Shown piece after piece: positions 62,009 to 64,000 of a stretch of DNA of 64,000 nt. The DNA is taken from assembly GCF_026723825.1 (NCBI RefSeq), contig NZ_CP113519.1, positions 868,001-932,000 on the forward strand. The letters are read 5' to 3'. Source of the stretch: Pseudomonas sp. GOM7 (GTDB taxonomy: Bacteria; Pseudomonadota; Gammaproteobacteria; Pseudomonadales; Pseudomonadaceae). A program made the position numbers and the translations under genes. A model generated the notes under the pieces. The model did no database searches. It was given only the letters and a program-made list of their open reading frames with translations, and was not told where the DNA came from. Within the stretch, counting starts at the first letter, position 1; the number at the start of each line of letters is the position of its first letter.

Positions 62009-64000
62009 TGCAGTGCCTCCTTGTCAGGTTCGCCGGTCGACTGGTTTTTCTTGCGCTCGAACAGCGAGCAGATGGCCACGTAGAACAGCGGAATCCAGAA
62101 GATCGCCAGCACCAGGGCGCTGAGCATACCGCCGATCACCCCGGTGCCGATGGCGTGCTTGCTGCCGGCGCCAGCACCGCTGGCGATGGCCAGGGGCAGA
62201 CAGCCGAGGATGAAGGCCAGCGAGGTCATCACGATCGGGCGCAGACGCATGCGGCAGGCTTCGATGGCCGCCTCTGTCAGGGTCAGGCCTTTCTCGTACT
62301 GTGCCTTGGCGAACTCGACGATGAGGATGGCGTTACGCGCCGACAGGCCGATGGTGGTGAGCAGACCGACCTGGAAGAACACGTCGTTGGACAGGCTGCG
62401 CAACTCGGTGAACAGCAAGGCACCGATGATCCCCAGCGGCACGGTGAAGATCACCGCGAAGGGAATCGACCAGCTCTCGTACAACGCCGCCAGACAGAGG
62501 AACACCACCAGGATGGAGATGGCGAACAGCGCGGTTTTCTGCGAACCGGCCAGGCGTTCCTCGTAGGACAGCCCCGTCCAGGCGTAGCCGACGCCTTCCG
62601 GCAGTTGCTTGGCGATTTCCTCGACTGCCGCCATGGCATCGCCGGTGCTGTAGCCGGGGGCCGGAGCACCGAGAATCTCTACCGCCGACACGCCGTTGTA
62701 GCGCGCCAGCTTGGGCGGGCCGTAGATCCACTCGCCGCTGGCGAAGGCGCTGAACGGCACCATCTGTCCCTGGTCGTTGCGCACGTACCACTTGTTCAGG
62801 TCTTCCGGGGCCATGCGCGAATCGGCGATGCCTTGCAGATACACCTTCTTCACCCGGCCACGGTCGATGAAATCGTTGACGTAGCTGGCGCCCCAGCCGA
62901 TCGACAGGGTGCTGTTGATGTCCGCCAGCGACAGGCCGAGGGCGCGGGCGCGCTCGTCGTCGATCAGCAACTGGTACTGAGGTTCGTCACGCAGGCCATT
63001 GGCGCGCACCTGGCTGAGCACGGGGTTCTGGTTGGCCAGCTTGAGGAACTTGTCGCGCGCCTGGTTCATCACTTCGTGGCCGACCCCGGCCTGATCCTGC
63101 AGGAACAGGTTGAAACCGGTGGCGTTACCCAGCTCCATCACTGCCGGTGGGGCGAAGGCGAAGACCATGGCGTCACGGAAGCTGAAGAAGTGCATCTGCG
63201 CGCGCTGAGCCAGTGCCGCGACGCCGTTCTCCGCGCCGGGACGCTCGCCCCAGGGCTTGAGCATGATGAAGGCCATGCCCGAACTCTGGCCGCGACCGGC
63301 GAAGTTGAAGCCGGTGACGGTGAACACCGATTTCACCGTACTCGCCTCGTCTTCCAGCAGGTATTTGCGCATCTTGTCCACCACCACCTGGGTGCGCTCG
63401 GCACTGGAGCCTGCCGGCGTCTGCACCTGGGCGAACAGCACGCCCTGATCTTCCTCGGGGAGGAAGGAGGTGGGAATGCGGGTGAACATCCAGATCATGA
63501 TGCCGACGATCACCAGGTACAGCAGCAGATACGGCGCCTTGCGCTTGAGCATGCCGCTGACGCCACGTCGGTAGGCGTCGCTGGTGCGGTCGAAGTTGCG
63601 GTTGAACCAGCCGAAGAAGCCGCCCTTGGCTTCGTGGTGTTCGCCGTCGATGGGTTTGAGCAGGGTGGCGCACAGCGCCGGGGTGAAGATCAGTGCCACC
63701 AGCACCGACAAGGCCATGGCCGAGACGATGGTGATGGAGAACTGCCGGTAGATCACCCCCGTGGAGCCGCTGAAGAAGGCCATCGGCAGGAACACCGCCG
63801 ACAGCACCAGGGCGATGCCCACCAGCGCGCCCTGAATCTGCCCCATGGACTTGCGCGTCGCCTCCTTGGGTGACAGGCCGTCCTCGCGCATCACCCGCTC
63901 GACGTTCTCCACCACCACGATGGCGTCGTCCACCAGCAAGCCGATGGCCAACACCATGGCGAACATGGTCAGGGTATTGATGGAGAAACCGAATGCCGCC
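62005..64000 (-). CDS. RND multidrug efflux pump, HAE1 family (5' end outside window)
   Basis: 665 residues are visible; the frame stays open to the right edge, so about 380 N-terminal residues are missing. The visible part starts in [31 protein letters not shown], which holds the paired proton-relay aspartates of span 4, and continues through the docking domain and spans 7-12 ([26 protein letters not shown], then [20 protein letters not shown]). This is a MexB/TtgB/TtgE-type proton-driven pump. The membrane-fusion gene and any local regulator lie outside the window to the right. Confidence 0.95.
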   Translation of the reverse strand, partial: AAFGFSINTLTMFAMVLAIGLLVDDAIVVVENVERVMREDGLSPKEATRKSMGQIQGALVGIALVLSAVFLPMAFFSGSTGVIYRQFSITIVSAMALSVLVALIFTPALCATLLKPIDGEHHEAKGGFFGWFNRNFDRTSDAYRRGVSGMLKRKAPYLLLYLVIVGIMIWMFTRIPTSFLPEEDQGVLFAQVQTPAGSSAERTQVVVDKMRKYLLEDEASTVKSVFTVTGFNFAGRGQSSGMAFIMLKPWGERPGAENGVAALAQRAQMHFFSFRDAMVFAFAPPAVMELGNATGFNLFLQDQAGVGHEVMNQARDKFLKLANQNPVLSQVRANGLRDEPQYQLLIDDERARALGLSLADINSTLSIGWGASYVNDFIDRGRVKKVYLQGIADSRMAPEDLNKWYVRNDQGQMVPFSAFASGEWIYGPPKLARYNGVSAVEILGAPAPGYSTGDAMAAVEEIAKQLPEGVGYAWTGLSYEERLAGSQKTALFAISILVVFLCLAALYESWSIPFAVIFTVPLGIIGALLFTELRSLSNDVFFQVGLLTTIGLSARNAILIVEFAKAQYEKGLTLTEAAIEACRMRLRPIVMTSLAFILGCLPLAIASGAGAGSKHAIGTGVIGGMLSALVLAIFWIPLFYVAICSLFERKKNQSTGEPDKEALQ

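Overview
The window reads as ordinary high-GC chromosome of a Pseudomonas-type gammaproteobacterium, most likely not P. aeruginosa itself. The evidence is the gene content and order: rodA/pbpA/dacC/lipB, leuS-lptE-holA, pilA/pilBCD, ampDE, fruR/fruBKA, cueR-copA and nalD. Where I compare gene order with P. aeruginosa PAO1 or P. putida I am working from memory, not from an alignment. No rRNA, tRNA, CRISPR array, prophage or transposase gene was found.

Layout. (1) 1-29.9 kb, housekeeping and envelope: a MORN-repeat lipoprotein (cut by the window edge), a MaoC hydratase, lrgA/lrgB, a Lon substrate-binding-domain protein, a DedA-PAP2 fusion, 3-methyladenine glycosylase, a methyltransferase, long repeat A, an alpha/beta hydrolase, proA-nadD-rsfS-rlmH-pbpA-rodA-mltB-rlpA-dacC-ybeD-lipB, then on the other strand lipA, a second MltB-type enzyme, arfA, holA, lptE and leuS, followed by a zinc-ribbon protein, an ElyC/YdcF-type protein and lnt. 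(2) 29.96-43.1 kb, type IV pilus and cell-wall recycling: pilD-pilC-pilB against a divergent pilA with a TfpZ-like accessory gene, nadC, a DUF1631 protein, ampD-ampE, and a chemoreceptor with a good sigma-28 promoter. (3) 43.1-53.9 kb: long repeat B, tatD, an asmA-family gene, and the fructose phosphotransferase operon fruBKA with divergent fruR and a near-ideal FruR/Cra operator. (4) 53.9-59.6 kb: copper-efflux genes cueR-copA and copZ with two CueR-type operators, then nalD and a Bcr/CflA-type exporter. (5) 59.6-64 kb: long repeat C, then the outer-membrane and inner-membrane genes of an RND efflux operon, cut by the right edge.

Functional groupings. pbpA, rodA, mltB, rlpA and dacC form a wall-elongation and remodelling cluster. 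ampD/ampE recycle wall fragments. ybeD, lipB and lipA handle lipoate. pilBCD process, assemble and power the pilus built from PilA. FruB-FruA import fructose as fructose-1-phosphate, FruK phosphorylates it again, and FruR represses the operon.

The most unusual content is non-coding. Three copies (A, B, C) of an 860-915 bp inverted-repeat element sit only between convergent genes. Each arm carries the same ordered series of hairpins, and several stems keep pairing while their sequence changes between copies, including a flush 51-54 nt three-way junction near the outer end of one arm. A second family of four short terminal-inverted-repeat (MITE-like) elements is also present. One copy has a clear 6-bp target duplication that contains the stop codons of both neighbouring genes, and another supplies the stop codon of cueR. 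Other points are a foreign-looking AT-rich patch inside leuS, a low-GC pilin cassette, the tmRNA-sensing hairpin inside arfA, and an A9 slippery tract in rlpA.
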